Positions 26,427 to 41,400 of a stretch of 64,000 bases of DNA are shown here, in pieces. Below the pieces are notes generated by a model. That model was not told where the DNA came from and did no database searches. It was given only the letters and a program-made list of their open reading frames with translations. The position numbers and the translations under genes are program-made. Within the stretch, counting starts at the first letter, position 1. Each line of letters begins with the position of its first letter. Source of the DNA: Bombus terrestris (Eukaryota > Arthropoda > Insecta > Hymenoptera > Apidae); NCBI RefSeq assembly GCF_910591885.1, contig NW_025963548.1, positions 6,625,501-6,689,500 on the forward strand, read 5' to 3'.

Positions 26427-28150
26427 ATGCGTTATAACGTAATAGTTCATAACGGTATACTTCATATAGTGATGCAATATAACGTTATACGCTTTTACGT
26501 AATAGTACAAAACGTTATACCTCATATAGTGATGCAATATAACGTTATGCGTTATTACGTAATAGTTCATAACGTTATACGTCATATAGTGATGCAATAT
26601 AACGTTATACGTCCTATAGTGATGCAATATATCGTTATACGTCCTATAGTGATGCAATATAACGTTATACGATATTACGTAATAGTACAAAACGTTATAC
26701 GTCACATGGTGATGCAATATAGCTTTATACGTCATAACGTAATAGTATATAACGTTATACGTCCTATAGTGATGCAACAAAATGTTATGCGTTATAACGT
26801 AATAGTTCATAACGTTATACGTCATATAGTAATGCAATATAACGTTATACGTCCTATAGTGATGCAATATAACGTTATACGTCCTATAGTGATGCAATGT
26901 AACGTTATGCAGCCTATAGTGATGCAATATAACGTTATACGTCCAATAGTGATGCAGTATAACGTTATACGATATTCCGTAATAGTACAAAACGTTATAC
27001 GTCACATGGTGATGCAATATAAAGTTACACGTTATAATGTAATAGTTCATAACGTTATAATTCATATAGTGATGCAATATAACGTTATACGTCCTATAGT
27101 GATGCAATATAACGTTATACGTTATTACGTATTAGTTCAAAACGTTATACGTCGCATGGTGATGCAATATAACGTTACACGTTATAACGTAATTGTTCAT
27201 AATGGTATACTTCATATAGTGATGCAATATAACGCTATACGTGCTATAGTGATGCAATATAACGTTATACGTTATTACGTAATAGTACAAAACGTTATAC
27301 GTCCTATAGTGATGCAATATAACGTTATACGTCCTACAGTGATGCAGTATAACGTTATACGATATTACGTAATAGTACAAAACGTTATACGTCACATGGT
27401 GATGCAATATAACGTTATATGTTACAATGTAATAGTTCATAACGGTATACTTCATATAGTGATGCAATATAACGTTATACGTCCTATAGTGATGCAATGT
27501 AACGCTATACGTTATTACGTATTATTTCAAAACGTTATACGTCGCATGGTGATACAACATAGCGTTATACGTCATAACGTAATAGTATAAAACTTATACG
27601 TCCTATAGTGATGCAACATAATGTTATACGTTATAACGTAATATTGTATAACGTTATACGTCATATAGTGATGCAATATAACGTTATACGTCCTATAGTG
27701 ATGCAATATAACGTTCTACGTCCTACAGTGATGCAATATAACGTTATACGTCCTATAGTGATGCAGTATAACGTTATACGATATTACGTAATAGTACAAA
27801 ACGTTATGCGTCACATGGTGAGGCAATATAACGTTATGCGTTATAACGTAATAGTTCATAACGGTATACTTCATATAGTGAGGCAATATAACGTAATGCG
27901 TTATAACGTAATAGTTAATAACGTTATACGTCATATAGTGAGGCAATATAACGTAATGCGTTATAACGTAATAGTTAATAACGTTATACGTCATATAGTA
28001 ATGCAATATAACGTTATACGTTACAACGTAGTAGCATATAACGTTATACGTCATATAGTGATGCAATATAACGTTATTACGTCCTGTACTGAAGCAATAT
28101 AACGATATACGTTATTACGTAATAGTACAAAACGTTATGCGTCACATGGT
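26427..28150 (-). repeat. 1,724-bp segment in the inverted domain, copy 2
   Basis: This is the second copy of 23,758-25,481. Its last matching base is 28,150, and the next base belongs to the forward satellite, so the copy is cut exactly at the right inversion junction. Copy 1 continues past the equivalent point with GCTGCAATATAACG. The shared deletion is near 27,592 and the shared insertion near 28,074. Confidence 0.92.
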
Positions 28151-31100
28151 CATCATTACTAAATGACGTATAACGTTATATAGCTTCCCTTTATGACGTA
28201 TAACGTTACGAACTATTACGTTATAACGTATAACGTTACGAACTATTACGTTATAACGTATAACGTTATGAACTCTTACGTTATAACGTATAACGTTATA
28301 TTGCATCACTATATGACGTATAACGTCATATTGCATGACTCTTGTACGTATAACGTTATATTGCATCACTACATGACGTGTAACGTTATATTGCATCACT
28401 ATCGGACGTATTACGTTGTATACTATTACGTTATAACGTATAACGTTATACTGCATCACTATATGACATATAACCATATATTGCATTACTAAATGACGTA
28501 TAACGTTATATAGCTTCTCTTTATGACGTATAACTTTATGATCTATTACGTTATGACGTATAACGTTATATTGCATCACTATATGACGTATAACGTCATA
28601 TTGCATGACTATAGGACGTATAACGTTATATTGCATCACTATATGACGTATAACGTTATATCGCATCACTGTAGGACGTATTACGTTATATACTATTACG
28701 TTAGAACGTATAACGTTATATTGCATCACTATAAGACGTATAACGCTATATTGGATCACTATAGGACGTATTACGTTATGATCTTTAACGTCATACCGTG
28801 TAACGTTATATTGCATCACTATATGACGTATCACGTTATATTGCATCACTATAGGACGTATTACGTTATATACTATCACGTTATAACGTATAATGTTATA
28901 CTGCATCACTATATGACGTAGAACGTTGTATTGCATTCCTAATTGACGTATAACGTTATATAGCTTCTGTTTATGACGTATAACGTAATGAACTATTACG
29001 TTATAACTTATAACATTATATTGCATCACTGTATGACGTTTAACGTCATATTGCATGACTATAGGACGTATAACGTTATATTGCTTCACTACATGACGTA
29101 TAACGCTATATTGCGTCACTATAGGACGTATTACTTTATATACTATTACGTTATAACGTATAACGTTATACGGCATCACTATAGCACGTATAACGTTATA
29201 TCGCATTACTGAATGACGTATAACGTTATATAGCTTCTCTTTATGACGTATAACGTGATGAACTATTACGTTATAACGCATAACGTTATATTGCATCACT
29301 ATATGACGTATAACGTCATATTGCATGACTATAGGACGTATAACGTTATATTGCATCACTACATGACGTATAACGTTATATTGCATCACTATAGGACGTA
29401 TTACGTTATATACTATCACGTTATAACGTATAACGTTATATTGCATCACTATATGACGTATAACGTCATATTGCATGACTACAGGACGTATAACTTTATA
29501 TTGCATCACTATAGGATGTAATACGTTATGATATATTACGTTATTACCTGTAACGTTTTGTTGCATCACTATATGACGTATAACGTCATATTGCATGACT
29601 ATAGGACGTATAACGTTATATTGCATCGCTATAAGACGTATAACGTTATATTGGATCACTATAGGACGTATTACGTTATGATCTTTAACGTCATAACGTG
29701 TATAGTTATATTGCATCACAATATGATGTATAACGTTACAGTGCATCACTGTATGACGTATAACGTTATATACTATTACGTTATAACGTATAACGTTATA
29801 TTGCATCACTATATGACGTATAACGTCATATTGCATGACTATAGGACGTATAACGTTATATTGCATCACTATATGACGTATAACGTTATACTGCATCACT
29901 GTAGGACGTATTACGTTATGATCTTTAACGTCATACCGTGTAACGTTATATTGCATCACTATATGACGCATAACGTTATATTGCATCACTATAGGACGTA
30001 TTACGTTATATACTATCACTTTATAACGTATAAGGTTATACTGCATCACTATATGACGCAGAACGTTGTATTGCATTCCTAATTGACGTATAACCTTATA
30101 TAGCTTCTCTTTATGACGTATAACGTTATGAACTACTACGTTATAACTTATAACATTATATTGCATCACTATATGACGTACAATGTATATCATCACTATA
30201 GGATGTAATACGTTATGATATATTACGTTATTACGTATAACATTATATTGCATAACTATATGACGTATAACGTTATATACTATTACGTTATGAATTAATA
30301 TCTTTATATTGTGTCACTATATGACGTATAACGTTATATTGAATTACTAAATGACGTATAACGTTATATTGCATCACTGTAGGACGTATTACGTTATATA
30401 CTATTACGTTAGAACGTATAACGTTATATTGCATCACTATAAGACGTATAACGTTATATTGTATCACTACAGGACGTATTACGTTATATACTATTACGTT
30501 AGAACGTATAACGTTATATTAAATCACTATATGACGTATAACGTTATATTGCATCACTACATGACGTGTAACGTTATATTGCATCACTATAGGTCGTATT
30601 ACGTTGTATACTATTACGTTATAACGTATAACGCTATACTGCATCACTATATGACGTATAACGTCATATTGCATGACTATAGGACGTATAACGTCATATT
30701 GCATCACTATATGACGTATAACGTTATATTGCATCACTGTAGGACGTATTACGTTATATACTATTACGTTAGGACGTATAACGTTGTATTGCACCACTAT
30801 AAGTCGTATAACGTTATATTGGATCACTATAGGACGTATTACGTTATGATCTATAACGTCATACCGTGTAACGTTATATTGCATCACTACATGACGTATA
30901 ACGCTATATTGCGTCACTATAGGACGTATTACGTTATATACTATTACGTTATATCGTATAACGTTATATCGCATCACTATATGACGGATAACGATATATT
31001 GCATTACTAAATGACGTATAACGTTATATAGCTTCTCTTTATGACGTATAACGTTATGAACTATTACGTTATAACGTATAACGTTATGAACTGTTACGTT

Positions 31101-33744
31101 ATAACGTATAACGTTATATTGCATCACTATATGACGTATAACGTCATATTGCATGACTATAGGACGTATAACGTTATATTGCATCACTACATGACGTATA
31201 ACGTTATATTGCATCACTATAGGATGTAATACGTTATGATATATTACGTTATTACGTATAACGTTTTATTGCATAACTATATGACGTTTAACGTTATATA
31301 CTATAACGTTATGAATTAATATCTTTATATTGCGTCACTATATGATGTATAACGTTATATTGAATTACTAAATGACGTATAACGTTATATTGCATTACTA
31401 AATGACGTATAACGTTATATAGCTTCCCTTTATGACGTATAACGTTATGAACTATTACGTTATAACGTATAACGTTATGAACTGTTACGTTATAACGTAT
31501 AACGTTATATTGCATCACTATATGACGTATAACGTCATATTGCATGACTATAGGACGTATAACGTTATATTGCATCACTACATGACGTGTAACGTTATAT
31601 TGCATCACTATAGGACGTATTACGTTGTATACTATTACGTTATAACATATAACGTTATACTGCATCACTATATGACGTATAACGATATATTGCATTACTA
31701 AATGACTTATAACGTTATATAGCTTCTCTTTATGACGTATAACTTTATGATCTATTACGTTATGACGTATAACGTTATATTGCATCACTATATGACGTAT
31801 AACGTCATATTGCATGACTATAGGACGTATAACGTTATATTGCATCACTATATGACGTATAACGTTATATTGCATCACTGTAATACGTATTACGTTATAT
31901 ACTATTACGTTAGAACGTATAACGTTATATTAAATCACTATATGACGTATAACGTTATATTGCATCACTATATGACGTATAACGTTATATTGCATCACTA
32001 TAGGACGTATTACGTTATATACTATCACGTTATAACGTATAATGTTATACTGCATCACTATATGACGTAGAACGTTGTATTGCATTCCTAATTGACGTAT
32101 AACGTTATATAGCTTCTGTTTATGACGTATAACGTTATATTGCATCACTATAGGACGTATTACGTTACATACTATTACGTTATAACGTATAACGTTATAC
32201 TGCATCACTATATGACGTATAACGAAATATTGCATTACTAAATGACGTATAACGTTATATATCTTCTCCTTATGACGTGTAACGTTATGAAATATTACGT
32301 TATAACGTATAACGTTATATTGCATCACTATATGACGTATAACGTCATATTGCATGACTACAGGACGTATAACGTTATATTGCATCACTATAGGATGTAA
32401 TACGTTATGATATATTACGTTATTACGTATAACGTTTTATTGCATAACTATATGACGTATAACGTTATATACTATAACGCTATGAATTAATTTCGTTATA
32501 TTGCATCACTAAATGACGTATAACGTTATATTGTATTACTAAATGACGTATAACGTTATATTGCATCACTATATGACGTATAACGTCATATTGCATGACT
32601 ATAGGACGTATAACGTTATATTGCATCACTACAAGACGTATAACGTTATATTGCATCACTATAGGACGTATTACGTTATATACTATTACGTTATAACGTA
32701 TAACGTTATACTGCATCACTATATGACCTATAACGATATATTGCATTACTAAATGACGTATAACGTTATATAGCTTCTCTTTATGACGTGTAACGTTATG
32801 AACTATTACGTTATAACGTATAACGTTATATTGCATCACTATATGACGTATAACGTCATATTGCATGACTACAGGACTTATAACGTTATATTGCATCACT
32901 ATAGGATGTAATACGTTATGATATATTACGTTATTACGTATAACGTTTGATTGCATAACGATATGACGTATAACGTTATATACTATAACGTTATGAATTA
33001 ATATCGTTATACTGCATCACTATATGACGTATAACGATATATTGCATTACTAAATGACGTATAACGTTATATAGCTTCTCTTTATGACGTATAACGTTAT
33101 GAACTATTACGTTATGACGTATAACGTTATATTGCATCACTATATGACGTATAACGTCATATTGCATGACTATAGGACGTATAACGTTATATTGCATCAC
33201 TATATGACGTATAGCGTCATATTGCATGACTACAGGACGTATAACGTTATATTGCATCACTATAGGATGTAATACGTTATGATATATTACGTTATTACGT
33301 ATAACGTTTGATTGCATAACGATATGACGTATAACGTTATATACTATAACGTTATGAATTAATATCGTTATACTGCATCACTATATGACGTATAACGATA
33401 TATTGCATTACTAAATGACGTATAACGTTATATAGCTTCTCTTTATGACGTATAACGTTATGAACTATTACGTTATAACGTATAACGTTATGTTGCATCA
33501 CTATATGACGTATAACGTCATATTGCATGACTATAGGACGTATAACGTTATATTGCATCACTATAAGACGTATAACGTTATATTGGATCACTATAGGACG
33601 TATTACGTTATGATCTTTAACGTCATAACGTGTAACGTTATATTGCATCACTATATGACGTATAACGTTATAGTGCATCACTGTATGACGTATAACGATA
33701 TACTATTACGTTATAACGTATAACGTTGTATTGCATCACTACAG
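28151..33744 (+). repeat. Forward satellite domain II, mixed HORs
   Basis: The ATTGCATCAC core is on the + strand again from 28,151. The first units (E-like, C with CTTCCC, and three D units with TACGAAC) resemble the block near 2,461-2,633. HORs with the G-H pair (ATTGGATCAC then TATGATCTTTAACG) become common, and closing blocks lie near 30,291, 31,309, 32,480, 32,991 and 33,352. Several units are truncated, for example near 30,181. There is no unique sequence. Units vary more than in domain I, which suggests less recent homogenisation. Confidence 0.88.
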
Positions 33745-36700
33745 GACGTATAACGTTATATTGCATCACTATAGGATGTAATACGTTATGATATATTACG
33801 TTATTACGTATAACGTTATATTGCATCACTATATGACGTATAACGTCATATTGCATGACTATAGGACGTATAACGCTATATTGCATCACTATATGACGTA
33901 TAACGTTATATTGCATCACTGTAGGACGTATTACGTTATATACTATTACGTTAGAACGTATAACGTTATATTGCATCACTATAAGACGTATAACGTTATA
34001 TTGGATCACTATAGGACGTATTACGTTATGATCTTTAACGTCATACCGTGTAACATTATATTGCATCACTATATGACGTATAACGTTATATTGCATCACT
34101 GTAGGACGTATTACGTTATATACTATTACGTTAGAACGTATAACGTTATATTGCATCACTATAAGACGTATAACGTTATATTGGATCACTATAGGACGTA
34201 TTACGTTATGATCTTTAACGTCATACCGTGTAACGTTATATTGCATCACTATATGACGTATAACGTTATATAGCTTCTCTTTATGACGTATAACGTTATG
34301 AACTATTACGTTATAACTTATAACATTATATTGCATCACTATATGACGTATAACGTCATATTGCATGACTATAGGACGTATAACGTTATATGCATCACTA
34401 CATGACGTATAACGCTATATTGCGTCACTATAGGACGTATTACGTTATATACTATTACGTTATATCGTATAACGTTATACGGCATCACTATAGCACGTAT
34501 AACGTTATATCGCATTACTGAATGACGTACAACGTTATATAGCTTCTCTTTATGACGTATAACGTTATGAACTATTACGTTATAACGCATAACTTTATAT
34601 TGCATCACTATATGACATATAGCGATATATTGCATTACTAAATGACGTATAACGTTATATAGCTTCTCTTTATGACGTATAACGTTATGAACTATTACGT
34701 TATGACGTATAAGGTTATATTGCATCACTATATGACGTATAACGTCATATTGCATGACTATAGGACGTATAACGTTATATTGCATCACTATATGACGTAT
34801 AACGTCATACTGCATGACTACAGGACGTATAACGTTATATTGCATCACTATAGGATGTAATACGTTATGATATATTACGTTATTACGTATAACGTTTTAT
34901 TGCATAACTATATGACGTATAACGTTATATACTATAACGTTATGAATTAATATCATTATATTGCATCACTATATGACGTATAACGTTATATTGAATTACT
35001 AAATGACGTATAACGTTATATTGCATGACTATAAGACGTATAACGTCATATTGCATGACTATAGGACGTATAACGTCATATTGCATGACTATAGGACGTA
35101 TAACGTTATATTGCATCACTATAAGACGTATAACGTTATATTGGATCACTATAGGACGTATTACGTTATGATCTGTAACGTCATAACGTGTAACGTTATA
35201 TTGCATCACTATATGACGTATAACGTTATATACAATTACGTTGTGGAGGAATAACGTTATATTGCATCACTATATGACGTATAACGTTATAGTGCATCAC
35301 TGTATGACGTATAACGCTATATACTATTACGTTATAACGTATAACGTTATCTTTCATCACTATAGGACGTATAACGTTATATTGCATCACTATATGACGT
35401 ATAACGTTATATTGCATCACTATAGGACGTATTACGTTATATTGCATCACTATATGACGTATAACGATATATTGCATTACTAAATGACGTATAACGTTAT
35501 ATAGCTTCTCTTTATGACGTGTAACGTTATGAACTATTACGTTATAACGTATAACGTTATATTGCACCACTATATGACGTATAACGTCATATTGCATGAC
35601 TATAGGACGTATAACGTTATATTGCATGACTACATGACGTATAACGTTATATTGCATCACTATAGGACGTATTACGTTATATACTATTACGTTATAACGT
35701 ATAACGTTATACTGCATCACTATATGACGTATAACGATATATTGCATGACTATAGGACGTATAACGTTATATTGCATCACTACATGACGTATAACGTTAT
35801 ATTGCATCACTATAGGACGTATTACGTTGTATACTATTACGTTATAACGTATAACGTTATACTGCATCACTATATGACGTATAACGATATATTGCATTAC
35901 TTAATGACGTATAACGTTATATAGCTTCTCTTTATGACGTATAACGTTATGAACTATTACGTTATAACGTATAACGTTATATTGCATCACTATATGACGT
36001 ATAACGTCATATTGCATTACTAAATGACGTATAACGTTATATAGCTTCTCTTTATGACGTGTAACGTTATGAACTATTACGTTATAACGTATAACGTTAT
36101 ATTGCATCACTATATGACGTATAACGTCATATTGCATGACTATAGGACGTATAACGTTATATTGCATGACTACATGACGTATAACGTTATATTGCATCAC
36201 TATAGGACGTATTACGTTATATACTATTACGTTATAACGTATAACGTTATATTGCATCACTATATGACGTATAACGTTATATTGCATCACTATAGGACGT
36301 ATTACGTTATGATCTTTAACGTCATAACGTGTAACGTTATATTGCATCACTATATGACGTATAACGTTATAGTGCATCTCTGTATGACGTATAACGTTAT
36401 ATACTATTACGTTATAACGTATAACGTTATATTGCATCACTATATGACGTATAACGATATATTGCATTACAAAATGACGTATAACGTTATATAGCTTCTC
36501 TTTATGACGTGTAACGTTATGAACTATTACGTTATAACGTATAACGTTATATTGCATCACTATATGACGTATAACGTCATATTGCATGACTATAAGACGT
36601 ATAACGTTATATTGCATGACTACATGACGTATAACGTTATATTGCATCACTATAGGACGTATTACGTTATATACTATCACGTTATAACGTATAACGTTAT

Positions 36701-37681
36701 ATTGCATCACTATATGACGTATAACGATATATTGCATTACAAAATGACGTATAACGTTATATAGCTTCTCTTTATGACGTGTAACGTTATGAACTATTAC
36801 GTTATAACGTATAACGTTATATTGCATCACTATATGACGTATAACGTCATATTGCATGACTATAAGACGTATAACGTTATATTGCATGACTACATGACGT
36901 ATAACGTTATATTGCATCACTATAGGACGTATTACGTTATATACTATTAGGTTATAACGTATAACGTTATGCTGCATCACTATAGCACCTATAACGTTAT
37001 ATCGCATTACTGAATGACGCATAACATTATATAGCTTCTCTTTATGACGTGTAACGTTATGAACTATTACGTTATAACGTATAACGTTATATTGCATCAC
37101 TATATGACGTATAACGTCATATTGCATGACTACAGGACGTATAACGTTATATTGCATCACTATAGGATGTAATACGTTCTGATATATTACGTTATTACGT
37201 ATAACGTTATATTGCATCACTATATGACGTATAACGTCATATTGCATGACTATAGGACGTATAACGCTATATTGCATCACTATATGACGTATAACGTTAT
37301 GTTGCATCACTGTAGGACGTATTACGTTATATACTATTACGTTAAAACGTATAACGTTATATTGCATCACTATAAGACGTATAACGTTATATTGGATCAC
37401 TATAGGACGTATTACGTTATGATCTTTAACGTCATACCGTGTAACGTTATATTGCATCACTATATGACGTATAACGTTATATTGCATCACTATAGGACGT
37501 ATTACGTTATATACTATCACGTTATAACGTATAATCTTATACTGCATCACTATAAGACGTAGAACGTTGTATTGCATTCCTAATTGACGTATAACGTTAT
37601 ATAGCTTCTCTTTATGACGTATAACGTTATGAACTATTACGTTATAACTTATAACATTATATTGCATCACTATATGACGTA
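33745..37681 (+). repeat. 3.9-kb segment, copy 1 (offset 4,739 bp)
   Basis: This matches 38,484-42,420 at a constant offset of 4,739 bp, which is 158 times 30 minus 1. Both copies have the same one-base deletion, GTTATATGCATCAC instead of GTTATATTGCATCAC, near 34,388 and 39,127. About ten substitutions were seen, including positions near 34,052, 34,806, 34,946, 35,577, 36,264, 36,291, 37,175 and 37,554. The segment includes a closing block near 34,940 and a GTGGAGG marker near 35,226. Confidence 0.9.
33906..34265 (+). repeat. Two tandem copies of a 180-bp, six-unit HOR
   Basis: Two 180-bp copies lie at 33,906-34,085 and 34,086-34,265. The order is A (CTGTAGGACG), B (GTTAGAACG), A (ATAAGACG), H (ATTGGATCAC), G (TATGATCTTTAACG with CATACCGTG), A (ATATGACG). 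They differ at one base near 34,052. The same pair is at 38,645-39,004 in the other 3.9-kb copy. Single copies occur widely between 28,600 and 58,500. This HOR is distinct from the nine-unit one. Confidence 0.9.
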
Positions 37682-38483
37682 TAACGTTATATTGGATCAC
37701 TATAGGACGTATTACGTTATGATCTTTAACGTCATAACGTGTAACGTTATATTGCATCACTATATGACGTATAACGTTATAGTGCATCTCTGTATGACGT
37801 ATAACGTTATATACTATTACGTTATAACGTATAACGTTGTATTGCATCACTATAGGACGTATAACGTTATATTGCATCACTATATGACGTATAACGTTAT
37901 AGTGCATCACTGTATGACGTATAACGATATACTATTACGTTATAACGTATAACGTTGTATTGCATCACTATAGGACGTATAACGTTATAGTGCATCACTG
38001 TATGACGTATAACGGTATATACTATTACGTTATAACGTATAACGTTATCTTTCATCACTATAGGACGTATAACGTTATATTGCATCACTATATGACGTAT
38101 AACGTTATATTGCATCACTATAGGACGTATTACGTTATATACTATCACGTTATAACGTATAACGTTATATTGCATCACTATATGACGTATAACGTCATAT
38201 TGCATGACTATAGGACGTATAACGTTATATTGCATGACTACATGACGTATAACGTTATATTGCATCACTATAGGACGTATTACGTTATATACTATTACGT
38301 TATAACGTATAACGTTATGCTGCATCACTATAGCACCTATAACGTTATATCGCATTACTGAATGACGCATAACGTTATATAGCTTCTCTTTATGACGTGT
38401 AACGTTATGAACTATTACGTTATAACGTATAACGTTATATTGCAGCACTATATGACGTATAACGTCATATTGCATGACTACAG
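37682..38483 (+). repeat. 0.8-kb spacer between the 3.9-kb copies
   Basis: This satellite stretch holds G and H units, A units with AGTGCATC and CTGTATG, a unit shortened by two bases (ACGATATACTATTACG, near 37,925) and a CTTTCATCAC unit near 38,048. The two-base deletion and its flanks are shared with 33,688 and 63,240, which ties the three places together as copies of one older block. Confidence 0.8.
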
Positions 38484-41400
38484 GACGTATAACGTTATAT
38501 TGCATCACTATAGGATGTAATACGTTATGATATATTACGTTATTACGTATAACGTTATATTGCATCACTATATGACGTATAACGTCATATTGCATGACTA
38601 TAGGACGTATAACGCTATATTGCATCACTATATGACGTATAACGTTATATTGCATCACTGTAGGACGTATTACGTTATATACTATTACGTTAGAACGTAT
38701 AACGTTATATTGCATCACTATAAGACGTATAACGTTATATTGGATCACTATAGGACGTATTACGTTATGATCTTTAACGTCATACCGTGTAACGTTATAT
38801 TGCATCACTATATGACGTATAACGTTATATTGCATCACTGTAGGACGTATTACGTTATATACTATTACGTTAGAACGTATAACGTTATATTGCATCACTA
38901 TAAGACGTATAACGTTATATTGGATCACTATAGGACGTATTACGTTATGATCTTTAACGTCATACCGTGTAACGTTATATTGCATCACTATATGACGTAT
39001 AACGTTATATAGCTTCTCTTTATGACGTATAACGTTATGAACTATTACGTTATAACTTATAACATTATATTGCATCACTATATGACGTATAACGTCATAT
39101 TGCATGACTATAGGACGTATAACGTTATATGCATCACTACATGACGTATAACGCTATATTGCGTCACTATAGGACGTATTACGTTATATACTATTACGTT
39201 ATATCGTATAACGTTATACGGCATCACTATAGCACGTATAACGTTATATCGCATTACTGAATGACGTACAACGTTATATAGCTTCTCTTTATGACGTATA
39301 ACGTTATGAACTATTACGTTATAACGCATAACTTTATATTGCATCACTATATGACATATAGCGATATATTGCATTACTAAATGACGTATAACGTTATATA
39401 GCTTCTCTTTATGACGTATAACGTTATGAACTATTACGTTATGACGTATAAGGTTATATTGCATCACTATATGACGTATAACGTCATATTGCATGACTAT
39501 AGGACGTATAACGTTATATTGCATCACTATATGACGTATAACGTCATATTGCATGACTACAGGACGTATAACGTTATATTGCATCACTATAGGATGTAAT
39601 ACGTTATGATATATTACGTTATTACGTATAACGTTTTATTGCATAACTATATGACGTATAACGTTATATACTATAACGTTATGAATTAATATCGTTATAT
39701 TGCATCACTATATGACGTATAACGTTATATTGAATTACTAAATGACGTATAACGTTATATTGCATGACTATAAGACGTATAACGTCATATTGCATGACTA
39801 TAGGACGTATAACGTCATATTGCATGACTATAGGACGTATAACGTTATATTGCATCACTATAAGACGTATAACGTTATATTGGATCACTATAGGACGTAT
39901 TACGTTATGATCTGTAACGTCATAACGTGTAACGTTATATTGCATCACTATATGACGTATAACGTTATATACAATTACGTTGTGGAGGAATAACGTTATA
40001 TTGCATCACTATATGACGTATAACGTTATAGTGCATCACTGTATGACGTATAACGCTATATACTATTACGTTATAACGTATAACGTTATCTTTCATCACT
40101 ATAGGACGTATAACGTTATATTGCATCACTATATGACGTATAACGTTATATTGCATCACTATAGGACGTATTACGTTATATTGCATCACTATATGACGTA
40201 TAACGATATATTGCATTACTAAATGACGTATAACGTTATATAGCTTCTCTTTATGACGTGTAACGTTATGAACTATTACGTTATAACGTATAACGTTATA
40301 TTGCATCACTATATGACGTATAACGTCATATTGCATGACTATAGGACGTATAACGTTATATTGCATGACTACATGACGTATAACGTTATATTGCATCACT
40401 ATAGGACGTATTACGTTATATACTATTACGTTATAACGTATAACGTTATACTGCATCACTATATGACGTATAACGATATATTGCATGACTATAGGACGTA
40501 TAACGTTATATTGCATCACTACATGACGTATAACGTTATATTGCATCACTATAGGACGTATTACGTTGTATACTATTACGTTATAACGTATAACGTTATA
40601 CTGCATCACTATATGACGTATAACGATATATTGCATTACTTAATGACGTATAACGTTATATAGCTTCTCTTTATGACGTATAACGTTATGAACTATTACG
40701 TTATAACGTATAACGTTATATTGCATCACTATATGACGTATAACGTCATATTGCATTACTAAATGACGTATAACGTTATATAGCTTCTCTTTATGACGTG
40801 TAACGTTATGAACTATTACGTTATAACGTATAACGTTATATTGCATCACTATATGACGTATAACGTCATATTGCATGACTATAGGACGTATAACGTTATA
40901 TTGCATGACTACATGACGTATAACGTTATATTGCATCACTATAGGACGTATTACGTTATATACTATTACGTTATAACGTATAACGTTATATTGCATCACT
41001 ATAAGACGTATAACGTTATATTGGATCACTATAGGACGTATTACGTTATGATCTTTAACGTCATAACGTGTAACGTTATATTGCATCACTATATGACGTA
41101 TAACGTTATAGTGCATCTCTGTATGACGTATAACGTTATATACTATTACGTTATAACGTATAACGTTATATTGCATCACTATATGACGTATAACGATATA
41201 TTGCATTACAAAATGACGTATAACGTTATATAGCTTCTCTTTATGACGTGTAACGTTATGAACTATTACGTTATAACGTATAACGTTATATTGCATCACT
41301 ATATGACGTAAAACGTCATATTGCATGACTATAAGACGTATAACGTTATATTGCATGACTACATGACGTATAACGTTATATTGCATCACTATAGGACGTA

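Larger units (their letters stand above)
21927..28150 (-). repeat. Inverted satellite domain (6.2 kb)
   Basis: From 21,927 the unit core reads GTGATGCAAT on the + strand, so the satellite lies on the - strand. This holds without exception until 28,150. The commonest units, read on the - strand, are A types with ATAGGACG, plus TTTTGTACTATTACG with TAATATCG, and TATGAACTATTACG. The nine-unit HOR of domain I, the GAATTAATATCG closing unit and the GTGGAGG marker are absent. Inside lies a 1,724-bp segment present twice. The domain is a separate subfamily as well as being inverted. Confidence 0.95.

Noticed and set aside
28142..30253. 703-codon open reading frame on the - strand
   Set aside because: It has the same decapeptide period as the other frames. 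Its start lies in a truncated unit and its end at the inversion junction, both accidental limits.
35901..37910. 669-codon open reading frame on the - strand
   Set aside because: This is the copy-1 counterpart of the frame at 40,640. The two differ in length through unit indels, and no coding signature is visible.
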